From: Burkholderiaceae bacterium
GTDB taxonomy: Bacteria; Pseudomonadota; Gammaproteobacteria; Burkholderiales; Burkholderiaceae_B
Direction of reading: 5' to 3'
Length of the DNA stretch: 44,859 bases
Assembly: GCA_017857895.1 (NCBI GenBank)
Contig: JAFMCG010000005.1
Location: forward strand, 1 to 44,859
The position numbers and the translations under genes are program-made. The notes beneath the pieces were generated by a model, which had not been told where the DNA came from, searched no databases, and saw only the letters and a list, made by a program, of their open reading frames with translations. Of the stretch, positions 26,628-36,312 are shown in pieces (within the stretch, counting starts at the first letter, position 1; each line of letters starts with the position of its first letter).

Positions 26628-27389
26628 TTATTGCTGAGCAGGCAGGTAGCGCATGGGATCGACCGGCGTGCCGTTACGCCGCACCTCAAAATGCAAGCGT
26701 GGCGAGCTTGTGTCGGATTGACCCATTGTGGCGACTTGTGCACCCTTGTTAACGGCATCACCTGACTTGACCAACAGCTTTTCGTTGTGCGCATACGCGG
26801 TGATAAAACCATTGCCGTGATCCAAAATGACCAAATTCCCAAATCCACGGGCACCGTTACCGGAGTAAGCAACCTTTCCGGTGGCGGCTGCCACCACGGG
26901 TTCACCCACATTGCCAGCAATATCAATGCCTTTGTTTTGCACGGTGAATTTTTGAATAATTTTGCCTTTTGCTGGCCAGACCAAGTCCAAAGTTGTTGCA
27001 TCATTGGCTCGGGTCACCGGTTCATCTGCCTTAGGTGCGGGATCGGCATCACCTTGCCGAGCCGCTGCCATGCTTGATCCTGAATCATTCGCTGAAGCCT
27101 GTTCAGGTGCATCGGCGTTAAGCCGTAAGCGCTGGCCCACCCTAATCAGGCTCGGATTGGTGATGTTATTGAGTGATGCCAAGCGTTCAACGCTGACCCC
27201 TGTTTCCCTGGAAATAGAAGTCAGGGTATCACCAGGCTGAATGCGATAGGTGCCGTCAACCCCAAGGTCACTGAGGTTGGAAACAGGTGCAAAGATGCCA
27301 GTACCAGAACAACCTGCCATCAAGACCACCACCATCACCGTGATCCAGCGCAACTTACCAGTGATCTCGCGCCTTGCGGGTGCATACAT
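26628..27389 (-). CDS. nlpD: Murein hydrolase activator NlpD-like lipoprotein
   Basis: Outer-membrane lipoprotein that activates cell-wall amidases during division. A signal sequence ends in the lipobox LMAGC; then come a LysM domain (YRIQPGDTLTSISRETGVS through VGQRLRL), a low-complexity Ala/Asp linker and a C-terminal M23/LytM domain. In the LytM part the usual first zinc ligand of the HxxxD motif is missing (KGIDIAG), and the last motif is HFEVR rather than HxH, so it is probably a non-catalytic activator as in E. coli NlpD. ATG 27389 is preferred, with GGAGAG upstream; an ATT-linked earlier start would add seven residues. It follows pcm closely. Confidence 0.92.
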   Translation of the reverse strand: MYAPARREITGKLRWITVMVVVLMAGCSGTGIFAPVSNLSDLGVDGTYRIQPGDTLTSISRETGVSVERLASLNNITNPSLIRVGQRLRLNADAPEQASANDSGSSMAAARQGDADPAPKADEPVTRANDATTLDLVWPAKGKIIQKFTVQNKGIDIAGNVGEPVVAAATGKVAYSGNGARGFGNLVILDHGNGFITAYAHNEKLLVKSGDAVNKGAQVATMGQSDTSSPRLHFEVRRNGTPVDPMRYLPAQQ

Positions 27390-27406
27390 ATGACTCTCCA
27401 AAACAA

Positions 27407-28189
27407 TCAACTTTGTACTCCGGGTTTCAAAGGCACGAATCGAACGGCCTCAAGTTCTTGCCTGACCCATTGCTGTGACGACTGCCGTGTCATCATCATC
27501 AATCGCTGCTGCGCTTGACCTTCTGGGGCAATCAATCGGCCTCCGACGGTCAGTTGCTCGAGCAACGCCTGGGGAATCTTCAGTCCTGCCGCTGCCACAA
27601 CGATCGCATCAAACGGCGCGTGTGCTGCCCATCCCAGCATCCCATCACCAAACAACAGGTGAACGTTACGACATCCCATCTGTCGCAACCGTTCCTTGGC
27701 AGTATCGTACAACGGACGGACGCGCTCAATTGAATAAACCTGCCCAAAAACTTTTGACATGACCGCGGCTTGATAGCCACAACCAGTGCCAACCTCTAAC
27801 ACTTTAATGGGTTTGGGCGAGGTCTCGCAAACCGCGGCCAACATCCTAGCGACTACCCATGGCTGAGAAATGGTTTGTGCATGACCAATGGGTAACGCCG
27901 CGTCCTCGTAGGCTCGGCTCGCGAGCGCCTGATCTACAAACAAGTGTCGATGCACTGACGCCAGTGCGGCTAAAACAGTCTCATCGGTTACCCCTTGGCT
28001 GCGCACTCGATCGACCATGCGCAAGCGCAGACGCTCAGAGGTGAGACCTAAGTTTTCTGGATATTCGGCATAAAAAGGTGCGGCAGTTGCCACTGGTGTG
28101 CGACCAGACGATCCCGGCGCAATAATACGCGTGTTGCTATTAGACGGACGAATTTCCGACATTGAAGCGAACAGCGCTTTTTTTTTCAT
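27407..28189 (-). CDS. pcm: Protein-L-isoaspartate O-methyltransferase
   Basis: Repairs isoaspartyl residues in aged proteins by SAM-dependent methylation. 260 aa, with an about 50-residue Ser/Asn/Pro-rich N-terminal extension compared with the 208 aa E. coli enzyme, typical of Burkholderiales. Core motifs: [22 protein letters not shown] motif [20 protein letters not shown] and [10 protein letters not shown]. The start overlaps the surE stop by four bases (ATGA), so the two are coupled. Both gene products belong to stress survival and macromolecule repair. Confidence 0.94.
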   Translation of the reverse strand: MKKKALFASMSEIRPSNSNTRIIAPGSSGRTPVATAAPFYAEYPENLGLTSERLRLRMVDRVRSQGVTDETVLAALASVHRHLFVDQALASRAYEDAALPIGHAQTISQPWVVARMLAAVCETSPKPIKVLEVGTGCGYQAAVMSKVFGQVYSIERVRPLYDTAKERLRQMGCRNVHLLFGDGMLGWAAHAPFDAIVVAAAGLKIPQALLEQLTVGGRLIAPEGQAQQRLMMMTRQSSQQWVRQELEAVRFVPLKPGVQS

Positions 28190-28947
28190 GAATGTGAAAC
28201 CGTCGAATCAGATAACCACTGCCCCACCACGGCGACTTGCTGCTCGTGGGTCAAATCCATTTGAAGTGGCGTCACCGACGTCCAGCCATGCTTGACCGCA
28301 TGAAAGTCAGTGCCAGGCGAATCGTCCTGCGCGTTGCCGGCGGGCCCGATCCAGTAAACGGTTTCATTATGCGGGTTGGTCGCGGCAATCACCGGCTGTG
28401 AAGCATGTCGCTTGCCCAGTCGTGTCACCTTTGGCCCACGGTGTTCGTGCGTGGGTAACCCAGGGATGTTGACGTTAAGTAGGGCCTTAGCAGCCAGCGG
28501 ATCATTCATAAAACGCTTGACCACCGATTGTGCCACGAGGGCCGCTTCGTCTAAATATTCCCAGCGCCTTTGCGTCAAAGAAAACGCAATGGCAGGTATT
28601 CCAAATAGGTGGCCCTCAACGGCTGCTGCGACAGTGCCCGAGTAAATGGTGTCATCGCCCATGTTGGCGCCATTGTTAATGCCCGACACCACCAAGTCCG
28701 GCTTGAAATCCAACAAACCAGTCAATGCGACGTGTACACAGTCAGAGGGCGTTCCATTGACCACATAAAAACCGTTTTTTGCCTGTCGAACCGACAGTGG
28801 TCGATTTAAAGTCAATGAATTAGAGGCGCCACTGTGATTGACCTCAGGGGCCACGACGGTGATGTCGCCCAAGCCCTCAAGCGCATGCGCCAAAGCTTCA
28901 ATGCCAGCGGCGCTGTAGCCATCGTCATTGGAAACGAGTATTTTCAT
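28186..28947 (-). CDS. surE: 5'/3'-nucleotidase SurE
   Basis: Metal-dependent phosphatase acting on nucleoside monophosphates, 253 aa. Metal ligands are in the N-terminal SNDDG (Asp8, Asp9), the Ser of NHSGASNS and the Asn of [19 protein letters not shown] is also conserved. It heads the surE-pcm-nlpD-exonuclease-rlmD unit. It is divergent from plsY across 116 bases, which should hold promoters for both, although none is obvious. Confidence 0.95.
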   Translation of the reverse strand: MKILVSNDDGYSAAGIEALAHALEGLGDITVVAPEVNHSGASNSLTLNRPLSVRQAKNGFYVVNGTPSDCVHVALTGLLDFKPDLVVSGINNGANMGDDTIYSGTVAAAVEGHLFGIPAIAFSLTQRRWEYLDEAALVAQSVVKRFMNDPLAAKALLNVNIPGLPTHEHRGPKVTRLGKRHASQPVIAATNPHNETVYWIGPAGNAQDDSPGTDFHAVKHGWTSVTPLQMDLTHEQQVAVVGQWLSDSTVSHS

Positions 28948-29063
28948 GAGTCAACCAGTTTTAAGCCCATATTAGACCATTCGCTTATTGTACCTTTGTC
29001 AAACTCAAATCCATGCCCGCCACTCCAGTAAACTGATGTCTTAATTCACAGATCGTTTCTCGC

Positions 29064-29708
29064 ATGATGGAATTTTTCAACGCGACGGTCATCCCGTCAA
29101 CAATCGCAACGGCTATTTTTGTTGCCGCTTTTTTATTGGGGTCTGTCTCCTTTGCGGTGATCGTCAGTAAGCTGTATGGCCTTCAAGACCCTCGCTCCTA
29201 CGGTTCGGGCAATCCGGGGGCAACCAATGTTTTGCGCAGTGGTCATAAAACCGCTGCGGTTTTAACCTTGCTTGGCGATGCTTTCAAAGGCTGGTTTGCT
29301 GTTTGGTTGGCCTTCAATGCGGGTGCCTCTGCCAGCCTTGTTGCCATCGCAGCCGTCGGGGTGTTTTTAGGGCACCTTTTCCCGATTTTTCTGGCTTTTA
29401 AAGGGGGCAAGGGCGTCGCCACTGCGTTTGGGGTACTGCTTGCACTCGCACCTGCACTCGGTCTAGCCACCTTACTAACATGGCTAATCGTGGCCTTCTT
29501 TTTTAGAATGTCATCACTGGCTGCGGTTACAGCTGGTGTTTTTGCACCGTTTTATTACCTTATTTTGGTAGGCGTTCTTTGGCCATTTGAACCCGCCATC
29601 CTGGCAGCGCTGGTTTTGATTGCTGTCTTACTACTTGCTCGGCATCGCGCCAACATCGGACGGATTTTTGCTGGCACAGAGCCAAAAATTGGAAAAAAGT
29701 CGGCTTAA
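29064..29708 (+). CDS. plsY: Glycerol-3-phosphate acyltransferase PlsY
   Basis: Inner-membrane enzyme that transfers an acyl group from acyl-phosphate to glycerol 3-phosphate, the first step of phospholipid synthesis; 214 aa with about five to six helices. Conserved loops: [12 protein letters not shown], the phosphate-binding FKGGKGVAT and the C-terminal [10 protein letters not shown] second Met directly follows the first; either could be used. Head-to-head with surE, tail-to-tail with tsaD, 20 bases apart, the same tsaD/plsY linkage seen in other bacteria. Confidence 0.94.
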   Translation: MMEFFNATVIPSTIATAIFVAAFLLGSVSFAVIVSKLYGLQDPRSYGSGNPGATNVLRSGHKTAAVLTLLGDAFKGWFAVWLAFNAGASASLVAIAAVGVFLGHLFPIFLAFKGGKGVATAFGVLLALAPALGLATLLTWLIVAFFFRMSSLAAVTAGVFAPFYYLILVGVLWPFEPAILAALVLIAVLLLARHRANIGRIFAGTEPKIGKKSA

Positions 29709-29728
29709 TTCATTTTTAGTCTCAACCG

Positions 29729-30787
29729 CTATTGGTCGTGATCTTCCAAGACCGCAGTGCCGATCTCAGCGAGCGGCCATCTCGGGCGAATGACAAATTG
29801 ATGGCGCTTGTCACCCACAACTTCTAACCCTGCATTAATACGCTCGGCGGCAGCATAGGCAATCATGGCACCATTGTCAGTACAAAGTGCCACTGGTGGA
29901 AAGAAAACTGTTGCACCCAATGAGGCCGCCTGACGCTTTAACCGACCGCGTAACCGCTGGTTGGCGCCTACACCACCGGCCACCACCAAGCGTTTGAGCC
30001 CTGTGTCTTTTAACGTGGCCAATGACTTTGCCACCAATACATCAATGATTGCGGCTTGGGTACTCGCGGCCAAGTCAGCACGGGCTTGTTCGTCAAGCTG
30101 TTCAAGGCCACCAGCACGCTGCACTTGCTGCAAAACTGCGGTTTTCAGGCCACTGAAGCTAAAGTCAAAGCCTGCGCGGTTGAGCAATGGGCGCGGCAAA
30201 TCAAATCGCCGCTCATTGCCCTGCTCAGCCAGCGCCGCTAAGGCGGGCCCACCGGGATAGCCCAAACCGAGCAGTTTGGCTGTTTTGTCAAAAGCCTCAC
30301 CGGCCGCATCATCCAAAGTCTCACCAAGCAGTTCGTACTCCCCCACCCCATCGACACGCATTAACTGCGTGTGCCCGCCGGACACCAAAAGTGCCACAAA
30401 CGGAAAATCGGGTTTCGGATCAGCCAAGCGAGGCGACAACAAGTGCCCCTCTAAGTGGTGAATCCCAATAGCGGGTTTGCCCAATGACCAAGCAATCGCC
30501 TGTGCGCTGCCCGCGCCGACCAGCAGTGCACCGGCTAGCCCTGGGCCTGCGGTGTAAGCCAGCATATCGACCGCGCTCAATTCAAGACCCGCTTGGGACA
30601 GGGCTTGACGGGTCAAAGGTATGACGCGACGAATGTGATCGCGAGAGGCCAACTCAGGCACCACGCCACCATACGCTTCATGCATAGCGGCCTGAGTGTG
30701 CAAGGCGTGTGACAACACGCCGCGCTCGGTACACACCAGCGCCACGCCTGTTTCGTCACAAGAACTTTCATAGCCAAGAATAATCAT
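29729..30787 (-). CDS. tsaD: tRNA N6-threonylcarbamoyladenosine transferase TsaD
   Basis: Transfers the threonylcarbamoyl group to A37 of ANN-decoding tRNAs, with TsaB and TsaE; 352 aa from ATG 30787. Starts [14 protein letters not shown], the standard family opening, so longer upstream in-frame starts are rejected. The metal-binding HHLEGH motif, the LVSGGHTQL loop, the sugar-kinase fold [12 protein letters not shown] and the late [10 protein letters not shown] are all present. Essential in most bacteria. Confidence 0.95.
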   Translation of the reverse strand: MIILGYESSCDETGVALVCTERGVLSHALHTQAAMHEAYGGVVPELASRDHIRRVIPLTRQALSQAGLELSAVDMLAYTAGPGLAGALLVGAGSAQAIAWSLGKPAIGIHHLEGHLLSPRLADPKPDFPFVALLVSGGHTQLMRVDGVGEYELLGETLDDAAGEAFDKTAKLLGLGYPGGPALAALAEQGNERRFDLPRPLLNRAGFDFSFSGLKTAVLQQVQRAGGLEQLDEQARADLAASTQAAIIDVLVAKSLATLKDTGLKRLVVAGGVGANQRLRGRLKRQAASLGATVFFPPVALCTDNGAMIAYAAAERINAGLEVVGDKRHQFVIRPRWPLAEIGTAVLEDHDQ

Positions 30788-31013
30788 GGCGCCATTGTAA
30801 GACCTTAGCCGGCATGGCCATGCCGTCATCTCATTGTTTTAGAAATTAGCCATCGTCATTACAGAGATTGTCAATAACTTGGTTACATCTTGAAAGATTA
30901 CGACCTTCATAGATTGTCGGACAAAACCGACACCACTCAGACAAAGCGATTCTTAACATGCTGCCAGCCACACGACAACCGATGTGGCAAGAAAAAATCG
31001 CTAAGGAGACGCA

Positions 31014-32342
31014 ATGCAAGTAATAACAGATTGGTTCAATCTAATCAGCGGCTGGGTATGGGGTCCTGTGATGCTCGTCCTTTTGGTCGGGACAGGTGTT
31101 TTCTACACCATTCGCTTGGGCGGTCTGCAATTTCGATTGTTACCGCGCGCCCTAAAACTGGCATTTACACGCCAAAAAGCCAGTGACGCCCCAGGCGATA
31201 TTTCACAATTCCAAGCGCTCATGACTGCCTTAGCGGGCACCATCGGTACCGGTAACATCGCCGGGGTTGCCACAGCCGTTGTGCTTGGCGGGCCAGGTGC
31301 GGTGTTTTGGATGTGGCTATCCGCTTTAGTGGGAATGGCCACAAAATACGCTGAGGCCTATCTGGCCGTTTATTTCCGAGTGCGTGACAGTCGCGGCAAT
31401 ATGTCGGGTGGGCCGATGTATTACATCGAGCACGGTTTGGGCTTAAAGAGCTTAGCCATTATGTTTGCCGTTTGCGGCGCCTTAGCGGCACTGGGCACGG
31501 GCAGCTCGGTGCAATCAAACTCGGTGGCACAAGCACTTCAAAACACCATCGGCCTGCCAGGTTGGGTCACTGGTATTGTCTTAACTGTGGTGACTGGACT
31601 CGTGCTGCTCGGTGGTATTCGCAGCATTGCGCGGGTTGCCTCTGTCATCGTGCCCGTCATGGCGGTCATTTACTTGCTGGGTGGTTTGGCGATTATCTTG
31701 ACGCACTTGGATTTGGTCTGGCCAGCCGTCACGCTCATCGTCAGTGACGCTTTTAGCGGTCAGGCTGTGGCCGGCGGTGCTATCGGTCTGGCGATTCGTT
31801 ATGGCGTGGCGCGTGGGGTGTTTTCTAATGAAGCGGGTATCGGCACAGCGCCTATTGCCGCGGCAGCTGCCAAAACCAATCGTCCTGAAGAGCAAGCGCT
31901 GGTTTCCATGACAGGCACCTTTCTAGACACCATCGTGGTTTGCTCAGTCACAGGCATCGTCTTGGTCATGGGCAATCAGTACACCCAAGGCATTACCGGT
32001 GCGGCTCTGACGTCCAACAGCTTTGAAGCCATGCTGCCGGGTGTGGGGTCATGGGTGGTGACGGTCGGGTTGATATTTTTTGCGTACTCGACGATTCTAG
32101 GATGGTCGTACTACGGTGAGAAGTGCGCCGCTTACCTTCTCGGCGAAAAAGCGGTCGTGCCCTATCGCGTGATTTACACTGGCTTTGTTATGCTCGGCAC
32201 GCTCATTTCACTGGATTTGGTTTGGGCAGCCGCTGACGTCTTTAATGGACTCATGGCGTTTCCCAACTTGGTTGGCTTATTGTTGCTTTCCGGTATTGTG
32301 GTTCACAAACGCCTGCCCGCCCCTCTTAATGCTCGTGAATAA
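31014..32342 (+). CDS. Alanine/glycine:sodium symporter, AGCS family
   Basis: 442 aa inner-membrane transporter importing small neutral amino acids (alanine or glycine) with Na+ or H+. The family signature GTGNIAGVATAVVLGGPGA is near residue 80, MSGGPMYYIEHGLG follows, and the second conserved block RYGVARGVFSNEAGIGTAP is in the C-terminal half; about eleven hydrophobic helices. AlsT/AgcS are possible names. The start is set by AAGGAG at 31003-31008. A 226-base gap precedes it, enough for its own promoter; a small GCCACA/TGTGGC hairpin lies in the leader. The last 17 bases overlap convergent ldcA. Confidence 0.92.
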   Translation: MQVITDWFNLISGWVWGPVMLVLLVGTGVFYTIRLGGLQFRLLPRALKLAFTRQKASDAPGDISQFQALMTALAGTIGTGNIAGVATAVVLGGPGAVFWMWLSALVGMATKYAEAYLAVYFRVRDSRGNMSGGPMYYIEHGLGLKSLAIMFAVCGALAALGTGSSVQSNSVAQALQNTIGLPGWVTGIVLTVVTGLVLLGGIRSIARVASVIVPVMAVIYLLGGLAIILTHLDLVWPAVTLIVSDAFSGQAVAGGAIGLAIRYGVARGVFSNEAGIGTAPIAAAAAKTNRPEEQALVSMTGTFLDTIVVCSVTGIVLVMGNQYTQGITGAALTSNSFEAMLPGVGSWVVTVGLIFFAYSTILGWSYYGEKCAAYLLGEKAVVPYRVIYTGFVMLGTLISLDLVWAAADVFNGLMAFPNLVGLLLLSGIVVHKRLPAPLNARE

Positions 32343-33249
32343 CCAAGTGGGCCATGCCTTGCTCGGTGGCCAAACCCACTTTGGCGCCAATCGGTAAGGT
32401 GGCTTTTACAGCAGTATGTCCGTAAGGCAATCCCGGTATCACCGGGATGCCAACGGTTTTTCTGATGTGTGCAATGACATCGGGTATGTCAAAGCCTTGA
32501 TCATGAGCCGCCAGACGGTAGCCGGTAAAACTCCCCAAGACTAGGGCTTTTTGCCGGCCCAAAACACCAGACTGTGCCAGCTGCAACAACAAGCGCTCAA
32601 CACGATAAGGGTGTTCGTTAACATCTTCCACAAACAAAATACCACCGCGTATTTTTGGAAAAAATGGCGTACCCAAAAGGCTCACTAGCATCGCCAAGTT
32701 GCCACCCCACAAGGCGCCTCGTCCGTCAAAAGCGTCTGCTTTCTCACTCTCAAAACTTAAGATCTCAAGCTCGCCACGCATGGTTTCAGCAAACAAGTCA
32801 GCCGTTAAGTCATTGACATTGGGCACACCAAAGTCAGCGGCTGCTACTGGCCCGGTGTAACTCACCGCGCCAGTGGTCGCCAACAACGCCAAGTTAAAAG
32901 CCGTGAAATCACTGTGGCCAACAAAAACCTTGCCGCTATCAGCCACTGCTCGCCAGTCTATCGAGGGCAGCAAGCGAGTCATGCCATAGCCCCCGCGCGC
33001 AGCCATCACAATGTCGGCCGGTTGCTTAAGCGCTCTTGTCAGCGCTTGGAGTCGCTGCAGGTCTGTGCCCGCGAACCGTCCATTAACTGTCTTGGCACCG
33101 CGGTCCAAAGTGGTTTTAAAACCCAAGGCTTGAAGATTGACCACTGCGGTGTCGAGCTTCTCAGCAGGCACCACTGGGCCTGAAGGTGAAACCACATAAA
33201 TTCGTTGGTTGGTCAATGGTGCATGCGACGAGGTATTGGCTGCTTTCAT
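32326..33249 (-). CDS. ldcA: LD-carboxypeptidase (peptidase S66)
   Basis: Cuts the terminal D-Ala from murein tetrapeptides during cytoplasmic cell-wall recycling; 307 aa, no signal peptide. The Ser nucleophile is Ser113 in GHSDFT; the Glu and His partners are in VEDVNEHPYRVER and GLPYGHTA. The opening IYVVSPSGPV and the AARGGYG loop are typical. It is 72 bases downstream of tadA on the same strand and may be part of the HAD-tadA-ldcA run. Confidence 0.92.
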   Translation of the reverse strand: MKAANTSSHAPLTNQRIYVVSPSGPVVPAEKLDTAVVNLQALGFKTTLDRGAKTVNGRFAGTDLQRLQALTRALKQPADIVMAARGGYGMTRLLPSIDWRAVADSGKVFVGHSDFTAFNLALLATTGAVSYTGPVAAADFGVPNVNDLTADLFAETMRGELEILSFESEKADAFDGRGALWGGNLAMLVSLLGTPFFPKIRGGILFVEDVNEHPYRVERLLLQLAQSGVLGRQKALVLGSFTGYRLAAHDQGFDIPDVIAHIRKTVGIPVIPGLPYGHTAVKATLPIGAKVGLATEQGMAHLVIHEH

Positions 33250-33321
33250 GGTGGTGGTGATCTGCTTTTTGTTTTGATGGGTCAGTCTGGGGTTTGTGCG
33301 AGAAAAGCTTACTTCGGAAAC

Positions 33322-33789
33322 CTAGCTCGAGTCGGCGCGTCCACGCCGTGCTTTAAAAAATTGGCTCAATACTTGCCCACATTCTTGCGACAACACCCCG
33401 CCTTCAATGTGAGCGTGGTGATTTAAAGTGCCGCGCTCGCTCAAATCGACACGGCCGCCACAAGCACCTGTTTTAAAGTCTGAAGCGCCATACACAATGC
33501 GTGCCACTCGTGCATGAAACATCGCGCCCAAACACATGGCACAGGGCTCAAGCGTGACAAAGACCGAGGCGCCCGGTAAGCGGTAGTTACCCAAATATGA
33601 TGCCGCTTCTCTTAGCGCCAAGACTTCGGCATGGGCGCTGGGGTCAGACAAGCCGATGACAGCATTAGCGCCTTGACCGATGAGCTCACCCTCGGCACTC
33701 ACCACCACGGCACCGACTGGCACTTCGTCTTGAGCCTGAGCGTGAGCAGCTTGCGCCAACGCTAAGCGCATGTAAAAAGCATCATCCAC
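33322..33789 (-). CDS. tadA: tRNA-specific adenosine deaminase TadA
   Basis: Deaminates A34 to inosine in tRNA-Arg(ACG); cytoplasmic zinc enzyme of 155 aa. Zinc-binding and catalytic motifs are HAE at 53-55 and PCAMC at 82-86, in a normal TadA context (DEVPVGAVVV, then VTLEPCAMCLGA). The C-terminus is a little longer than in E. coli. The start overlaps the end of the upstream HAD gene by eight bases. Confidence 0.94.
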   Translation of the reverse strand: MDDAFYMRLALAQAAHAQAQDEVPVGAVVVSAEGELIGQGANAVIGLSDPSAHAEVLALREAASYLGNYRLPGASVFVTLEPCAMCLGAMFHARVARIVYGASDFKTGACGGRVDLSERGTLNHHAHIEGGVLSQECGQVLSQFFKARRGRADSS

Positions 33790-34627
33790 GATACATACGG
33801 GACTTAACCGAGATACGGCGCACCAAACTGATCACCGCCTCTTCAAGCCACTGGTATAACTCAGCGTCTTCGTCGTAACGTGCCTGATTCAAGTTGTTGA
33901 CGCGGCCGTCTTCGATAAATCCCCAGGCACGACTGCGCTTGTCGCGGTGCTTGGGGTCCCAGACACCAAAAGCAATACCACCGGATTGGCGCACCAAAGA
34001 AAAGCAAGGGATGTCGGTGTAACCATCACCGACAAAAACCATTTGATCAAAAGGCACACGCAACCGATCCTCAGGGATCTTGCGGTTGACCTCAAAGGGC
34101 TTGCCCTCATAAGACGGGCCAATAATACCTTTCTGAATGTGAAACAAATACCGTGTCTTATCGGTAAAGCTCACAATCCGACGCGGAAACGCAATGCCAC
34201 CATCGTCGCCATACACAAACTCAGACGCCCAGATTTGTGAAAATTCGTGCGCGATTGGGGTGTGTCGAACCACATCACCGATGCCACTCGATATGAGATA
34301 AAACTCCAACTGCGTCTGTGGGTGCACGCCACGAACCACCGCACGAAGTCGCTCAAACAGCGTTGGCACGCCCGAATGCAACGGCAACTGCTTGCCCCAT
34401 TCGTTCAAAACAGATTTTGTGATTAAGCCGTTTTGCTGTGACTTAGATAACTCAATCATGGCATGTAAGTACGCTGGCACCGGATCCCAATTCGTCGAGA
34501 GCAAGGGGTCAACCCGATTGGCCCAAAATGCAGAGGTATCAACGCCGAGATGCGCCAAAAGCCCGGAGGTGCTATCTGGTGCCAACGTGTCATCGAAATC
34601 AAAGACCAAGGCGATAACATCAGACAT
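33782..34627 (-). CDS. HAD-superfamily phosphatase
   Basis: 281 aa hydrolase of the haloacid dehalogenase superfamily. Motif I is VFDFDDTLAP (nucleophile Asp10, acid/base Asp12), motif II LISSGIG, and the acidic motif IV is FVGDGYTDIPCF; together they resemble the phosphoserine-phosphatase-like group. The larger than usual insert (about residues 120-200) may be a specificity cap. The substrate is unknown. It starts the minus-strand HAD-tadA-ldcA run and overlaps tadA by eight bases. Confidence 0.85.
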   Translation of the reverse strand: MSDVIALVFDFDDTLAPDSTSGLLAHLGVDTSAFWANRVDPLLSTNWDPVPAYLHAMIELSKSQQNGLITKSVLNEWGKQLPLHSGVPTLFERLRAVVRGVHPQTQLEFYLISSGIGDVVRHTPIAHEFSQIWASEFVYGDDGGIAFPRRIVSFTDKTRYLFHIQKGIIGPSYEGKPFEVNRKIPEDRLRVPFDQMVFVGDGYTDIPCFSLVRQSGGIAFGVWDPKHRDKRSRAWGFIEDGRVNNLNQARYDEDAELYQWLEEAVISLVRRISVKSRMYRG

Positions 34628-34802
34628 GCGAGACTCGCTTTAAGATGGTTATAGGGTTGTTTGTGAACTCAATGGGCGATGTCAGATCAAACCCAAATCC
34701 AGAACTGACCTTAGTGTACCGTTTGCCTAGGGTGGCCGTCACGCCATCTGATTGCGAACAAAACGTGAACCTCACCAATCACCAAACCGGAGGATGCGAC
34801 CC

Positions 34803-35435
34803 ATGACTTCAACCAACCCGATATTGACTCAGCCGCTCAACATCCAACGTTGGGCCCTTTTAGTCGTTTTCGCATTTGTAGCCATCGTACTGGCTTTGGC
34901 TTGGCCAAATTCAAGTGCGGCCCAAACCCAAAACAAAGCCTCGCTCATGCTGCATCTCAGACATGCCATTGCGCCTGGAGGCGGCGACCCAGCCCATTTC
35001 GATGTCAACGATTGCCGCACACAACGCAACCTCAGTGCCGAGGGCCGCGAGCAATCGCGCCAGATTGGCGCCCAATTAAAAGCGCTTGGTATTGCGCCCA
35101 CCCAAGTCTGGTCAAGCCAATGGTGCCGCTCAGCTGAGACAGCCAAACTGTTGGATTTGGGCCAAGTCAAGCCCTTGCCACCCTTAAACTCTTTTTTTCA
35201 AAACCCAAGCGCGGGGCCAGCCCAAATCGCCGAACTCCGAGCATTCGTCAGTGAGCTTGATCCCAAGGGTGGACCATATGTCATGGTGAGCCACCAAGTC
35301 GTGGTGAGTGGTTTGAATAACACCTTCGTTGGCAGTGGCGATGGGGTCTGGATGGTGCTCACCGGAAACCCCAATGAACCTTGGCGGACATACCCCGCCA
35401 ACACACAAACGCTTGCGCTACCCCCTGGCTTTTAG
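34803..35435 (+). CDS. Histidine phosphatase family protein, membrane-anchored or secreted
   Basis: 210 aa. A hydrophobic helix near the N-terminus (about 17-34) is followed by SSAAQTQ, so it is exported or anchored facing the periplasm. The catalytic LRHA lies at 52-55 (Arg53, His54), EQSRQIG and SSQWCRSAET hold further conserved residues, and the second His is in VMVSHQVVVSG. Substrate unknown; phosphohistidine phosphatase and sugar/lipid phosphatase roles occur in the family. GGAGG at 34789-34793 supports the ATG at 34803 (9-base spacer); an ATG at 34794 abuts that motif and is less likely. Confidence 0.83.
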   Translation: MTSTNPILTQPLNIQRWALLVVFAFVAIVLALAWPNSSAAQTQNKASLMLHLRHAIAPGGGDPAHFDVNDCRTQRNLSAEGREQSRQIGAQLKALGIAPTQVWSSQWCRSAETAKLLDLGQVKPLPPLNSFFQNPSAGPAQIAELRAFVSELDPKGGPYVMVSHQVVVSGLNNTFVGSGDGVWMVLTGNPNEPWRTYPANTQTLALPPGF

Positions 35436-35467
35436 TTGAACCGGTCGTTGACCGTTAAAATGATGGC

Positions 35468-36310
35468 ATGCAAACACCAGACACGACAGCAACCCTTCTG
35501 CCCGGCCAATCGGTTGATCTGCTAAAAGCACTTCATATCCTGACCCGCGAGGGCCAGATGAACCAAGACAGCCGGCGCAAGCTCAAACAGGTCTACCACC
35601 TGTTTCGCTTGATTGAACCCGCACTTGAAACGCTAAGCCAAACGAACCCAGCATTCACCTTAGTGGATCACGGCGCAGGGAAGTCATATCTGGGTTTCAT
35701 CTTGATGGACTTGTTCATCAAAGACAAAGCCCCCAACGCCCAAGTGATCGGTATCGAACGACGAGGTGAATTGGTCGATCGAGCGCAACAATTGGCCGAA
35801 CTTGCCGGGTTTTCGCAGATGCGTTTCTTGGCCATGGATGCTGAAGCGGCGATCACAAGCCCAGAACTTCCAACGGTTGTAGACATGGTGACTGCTCTTC
35901 ATGCTTGCGACACAGCGACCGATGACGCTATTCGGTTTGCGCTAAAACGCCAAGCCCAGCACGTGGTTCTTGTGCCCTGCTGCCAAGCCGAAGTGGCGGC
36001 GAGTTTGCGCCAACAGAAAAAACCTTACGATCCTGATCCGATGAGCGAGCTCTGGCGCAGGCCCCTTCACACGCGCGAATTTGGCAGCCACTTGACCAAT
36101 ACCTTGCGCTGCCTGCAGCTTGAGGCGCATGGCTATCAAGTGACAGTGACCGAGTTGGTGGGCTGGGAGCATTCCCTTAAAAACGAACTGATCATCGCCA
36201 AGCGCAAAGGCAAGCCGCAGGCCGTGGCCGCCCAAAAGCTTCAAGCCATCTTAGCGCGCGTTGGACTGCCCACCCTGAGTACGAGATTCTTTCTGCCTGA
36301 GGGACTCTGA
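35468..36310 (+). CDS. SAM-dependent methyltransferase (Methyltransf_32-like)
   Basis: 280 aa protein with a Rossmann methyltransferase core: motif I VDHGAGKSYLGF, an acidic strand end IGIERR, then TALHACDTATDDA and the conserved VPCCQ. This combination is typical of the methyltransferase type 32 family found in proteins annotated as GSTCD-like and in uncharacterised bacterial proteins; a target RNA or small molecule is unknown. It is 32 bases after the histidine phosphatase gene and ends two bases before the next gene, so it lies in a plus-strand run of three. Confidence 0.78.
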   Translation: MQTPDTTATLLPGQSVDLLKALHILTREGQMNQDSRRKLKQVYHLFRLIEPALETLSQTNPAFTLVDHGAGKSYLGFILMDLFIKDKAPNAQVIGIERRGELVDRAQQLAELAGFSQMRFLAMDAEAAITSPELPTVVDMVTALHACDTATDDAIRFALKRQAQHVVLVPCCQAEVAASLRQQKKPYDPDPMSELWRRPLHTREFGSHLTNTLRCLQLEAHGYQVTVTELVGWEHSLKNELIIAKRKGKPQAVAAQKLQAILARVGLPTLSTRFFLPEGL

Positions 36311-36312
36311 AC

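Noticed and set aside
30788-30829. Longer TsaD start at 30829
   Set aside because: The family starts at [14 protein letters not shown]; the additional residues are not conserved.
30967-30988. GCCACA/TGTGGC hairpin in the leader of the AGCS symporter gene as a glycine riboswitch or attenuator
   Set aside because: The stem is six base pairs only, there is no T-run, and none of the conserved glycine riboswitch core is visible.
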